In this document: in pieces, positions 14,563 to 16,189 of the stretch
Position numbering within the stretch: position 1 is the first letter of the stretch
Layout: the number at the start of each line of letters is the position of its first letter
NCBI GenBank assembly: GCA_024278015.1
Contig: JAJRUC010000472.1
Location: 1 to 16,189 of the forward strand
Source: Chloroflexota bacterium
GTDB taxonomy: Bacteria; Chloroflexota; Anaerolineae; 4572-78
Reading direction: 5' to 3'
Length of the DNA stretch: 16,189 nt
Notes under the pieces: model-generated
Told to the model about the DNA's origin: nothing
Database searches by the model: none
The model's input: only the letters and a program-made list of their open reading frames with translations
Made by a program: the position numbers and the translations under genes

Positions 14563-14952
14563 ATGTCAATTTTAATAGATGAAACGGCCTTGAGTGATGC
14601 CGCCGCAATTTTTAAAGTCCTTTCCGACCCCAACCGCCTGCGCATCTTCAACATTCTGATGGATGGCGATACCTGTAATTGCGAAATGACCGACATGCTC
14701 GACATACCGGCTAACTTGCTGTCGCATCACTTGCGCGTTTTGCGGCAGGCCGGTCTGGTCAGTAGCCGCCGCGATGCGGTTGACGGGCGCTGGATATACT
14801 ATAGCGTCAATAAAGCGGCTATAGCGCACTGGCATACCTGGTTGAAAACGTTTTTCGACCCGGAGCGGGTGAAGGAGAGAAATAATCTGTGCGGCCCGGA
14901 AGGGGGCCAGACCCGAATGACAACATCAATTTTTATCACTCAGGAGCAATGA
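14563..14952 (+). CDS. arsR: ArsR/SmtB-family metalloregulator, arsenic-type C-x-C
   Basis: Winged-helix dimeric repressor that releases DNA on binding trivalent arsenic/antimony or a related metal. The 129 residues carry the ArsR-type metal motif C38-N-C40 (DTCNCEM) at the start of the recognition region, then NLLSHHLRVLRQAGLV as the recognition helix (about 51-66) and the wing with GRWIYYSVN. C110 near the C-terminus could be a third thiolate. ATG at 14563 is chosen over upstream ATGs at 14533 and 14545 because AAGGGATG (14548-14555) sits seven bases before it, and because the ATG at 14533 falls inside the probable operator. The stop is 1 bp before the permease ATG, so both are co-transcribed and presumably autoregulated through the operator. 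Confidence 0.92.
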   Translation: MSILIDETALSDAAAIFKVLSDPNRLRIFNILMDGDTCNCEMTDMLDIPANLLSHHLRVLRQAGLVSSRRDAVDGRWIYYSVNKAAIAHWHTWLKTFFDPERVKERNNLCGPEGGQTRMTTSIFITQEQ

Positions 14953-14953
14953 T

Positions 14954-16018
14954 ATGGCAACTCAACCGATTTCATTTTCGTCTCCAACCTCACAGCGCCC
15001 AGCCTGGCAGCTTCCGGCTTTGACGACGGGAGTCATTGTAGTGTGGCTGGTAGTCTGGGCACAATTGCAAAACCTGGCCGATTGGCTGACCTACGGGCTG
15101 TTCGGGCTTTCGCCGGAGAGCAGGTTCGGCCAGGCGGTCAACTTTTTTCTGTACGATGTCCCTAAAATTTTACTCTTGCTGGCGGGCATGATTTTTCTGG
15201 TCACATTCATCCGCTCGTTTTTCAGCGCCGAAAAGACCCGCGCCTTGTTGGGCGGCAAACGGCAAGGCATTGGCAATGTGTTGGCGGCGGGACTGGGCGT
15301 GGTTACGCCGTTTTGCTCGTGTTCGGCGGTGCCGCTGTTCATCGGCTTTGTAGAAAGCGGCATTCCGCTGGGGGTCACCTTTTCGTTTTTAATCGCCACC
15401 CCGATGGTCAATGAGATTGCGTTGGCTATGCTCTTCGGTATGTTCGGCTGGAAGATTGCCGGGCTGTATATGGCTACGGGTTTGATTGTGGCTATCGTTA
15501 GCGGAATCATCATCGGCCAGTTGAAGCTGGAGCGCTACGTGGAAGATTTTGTGTGGCAGATGCAGGTGGGGCAGGCCGCGACGGGCTTTGGTCAAAAACC
15601 CACCCCCGATACCCGTTTGGCCGAAGCGTACCGCGCCACCCGCGAAATTGCCGGCAAAGTCTGGCTCTTTGTCGTCATCGGCATTGCCATTGGTGCGGGC
15701 ATTCACGGCTACGTACCAGAAGATTTTATGGTTGATATTATGGGGCGTTCTGCATGGTGGTCGGTGCCGGTGGCAGTGGCGTTTGGTATTCCGTTGTATT
15801 CTAACGCGGCGGGCATCATTCCGGTGGTATACGCATTGATGGAAAAAGGGGCGGCACTGGGCACGGTGCTGGCCTTTATGATGTCGGTAGTGGCCCTCAG
15901 TTTGCCGGAGATGCTCATTTTGCGAAAAGTACTCAAACCGCAACTCATCGTCATATTCATCGCCATTGTGGGCATAGCGATTGTCTTTACGGGCTATTTG
16001 TTAAATATAGTCATTTAG
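14954..16018 (+). CDS. ArsP/DUF318-type permease (probable metalloid efflux)
   Basis: Inner-membrane permease of the family that contains the organoarsenical exporter ArsP. The 354 residues show about eight to ten hydrophobic segments in two halves. The first half carries the family motif VTPFCSCSAVPLF with C121 and C123, followed by ATPMVNEIA (148-156), typical of the family; the second half carries the related pattern GIPLYSNAAGIIPVV without cysteines. ATG at 14954 has AGGAG (14942-14946) seven bases before it. The gene is 1 bp after arsR, so it is very likely induced by the metal that ArsR senses. ArsR-linked members are commonly annotated as arsenic or organoarsenic efflux; the substrate here is inference. 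Confidence 0.88.
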   Translation: MATQPISFSSPTSQRPAWQLPALTTGVIVVWLVVWAQLQNLADWLTYGLFGLSPESRFGQAVNFFLYDVPKILLLLAGMIFLVTFIRSFFSAEKTRALLGGKRQGIGNVLAAGLGVVTPFCSCSAVPLFIGFVESGIPLGVTFSFLIATPMVNEIALAMLFGMFGWKIAGLYMATGLIVAIVSGIIIGQLKLERYVEDFVWQMQVGQAATGFGQKPTPDTRLAEAYRATREIAGKVWLFVVIGIAIGAGIHGYVPEDFMVDIMGRSAWWSVPVAVAFGIPLYSNAAGIIPVVYALMEKGAALGTVLAFMMSVVALSLPEMLILRKVLKPQLIVIFIAIVGIAIVFTGYLLNIVI

Positions 16019-16131
16019 CCGGGGGCAATTTGGCTTTCAGCCGTTAGCTATACTCAACCGCGTCATAAAATAACAGTAACTACTCAGGCATCAGAGATAA
16101 AGTTACCAATTAGAGCGGCTTTGCCATTTTT

Positions 16132-16189
16132 TACCCCCCTCAATCCCCCCGTTGACGGGGGGAAGTGTTACATTCTCCCCCCTCACGAG
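16132..16189. repeat. C/G-rich repeat at the window edge, gene-free
   Basis: CCCCCCTCA occurs near 16133 and again near 16176, and between them is an 8-bp perfect hairpin CCCCCCGT-TG-ACGGGGGG (16145-16162). This pattern is usual for dispersed intergenic repeats or the edge of a mobile element. It runs off the window, so its type cannot be settled. Nothing recognisable lies in 16019-16131. Confidence 0.5.

Overview
The window looks like a chromosomal stretch from an environmental bacterium, probably a member of the Chloroflexota. This is inference from protein style, the dense GGAGG ribosome sites and a short intergenic repeat of the ATTCACAATTCAC kind; no rRNA or other phylogenetic marker is present. 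No tRNA, rRNA, CRISPR array, transposase or phage gene was seen.

Region 1 (1-2627, plus strand) is a conserved housekeeping operon: a 5'-truncated 7TM-HD c-di-AMP phosphodiesterase (PgpH family), the rRNA-processing endonuclease YbeY, and a DgkA-type lipid kinase. It meets, 3 bp tail to tail, a minus-strand B12-binding radical SAM protein with a TPR-like tail (2631-4859). The start of that gene is preceded by a repeat-rich spacer (4866-4950).

Region 2 (4966-14409, minus strand) is the interesting part. Read in the direction of transcription it holds: a strong promoter (14380-14409); a PhnD-like periplasmic binding lipoprotein; a sensor histidine kinase; a NarL-type response regulator (the three genes are joined by ATGA overlaps); a terminator-like hairpin; a 417-bp leader/control region; a four-cluster Fe-S subunit, an NrfD-type membrane quinol oxidoreductase and a large Tat-exported molybdopterin catalytic subunit (order B-C-A); a strong intrinsic terminator; and a rhodanese lipoprotein. 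The enzyme looks like a tetrathionate-reductase (Ttr) type complex: quinol is oxidised in the membrane by NrfD, electrons pass through the Fe-S subunit, and an extracytoplasmic oxyanion is reduced at a bis-MGD site. The upstream three-component system resembles TtrSR in which the PhnD-like domain, fused to the kinase in TtrS, is a separate lipoprotein, as it also is in the arsenite system AioXSR. The leader of the B-C-A operon can fold into a multi-stem RNA closed by an 8-bp helix and ending in a terminator-like hairpin, so the operon may be under RNA-level control as well.

Region 3 (14525-16018, plus strand), divergent from the sensor operon, is an ArsR-type metalloregulator with a likely operator at its promoter and a co-transcribed ArsP/DUF318-type permease. 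This suggests resistance to arsenic or a related toxic oxyanion, and leaves open whether the respiratory system next door acts on sulfur or arsenic compounds. The last 170 bases have no gene and end in a C/G-rich repeat that continues beyond the window.
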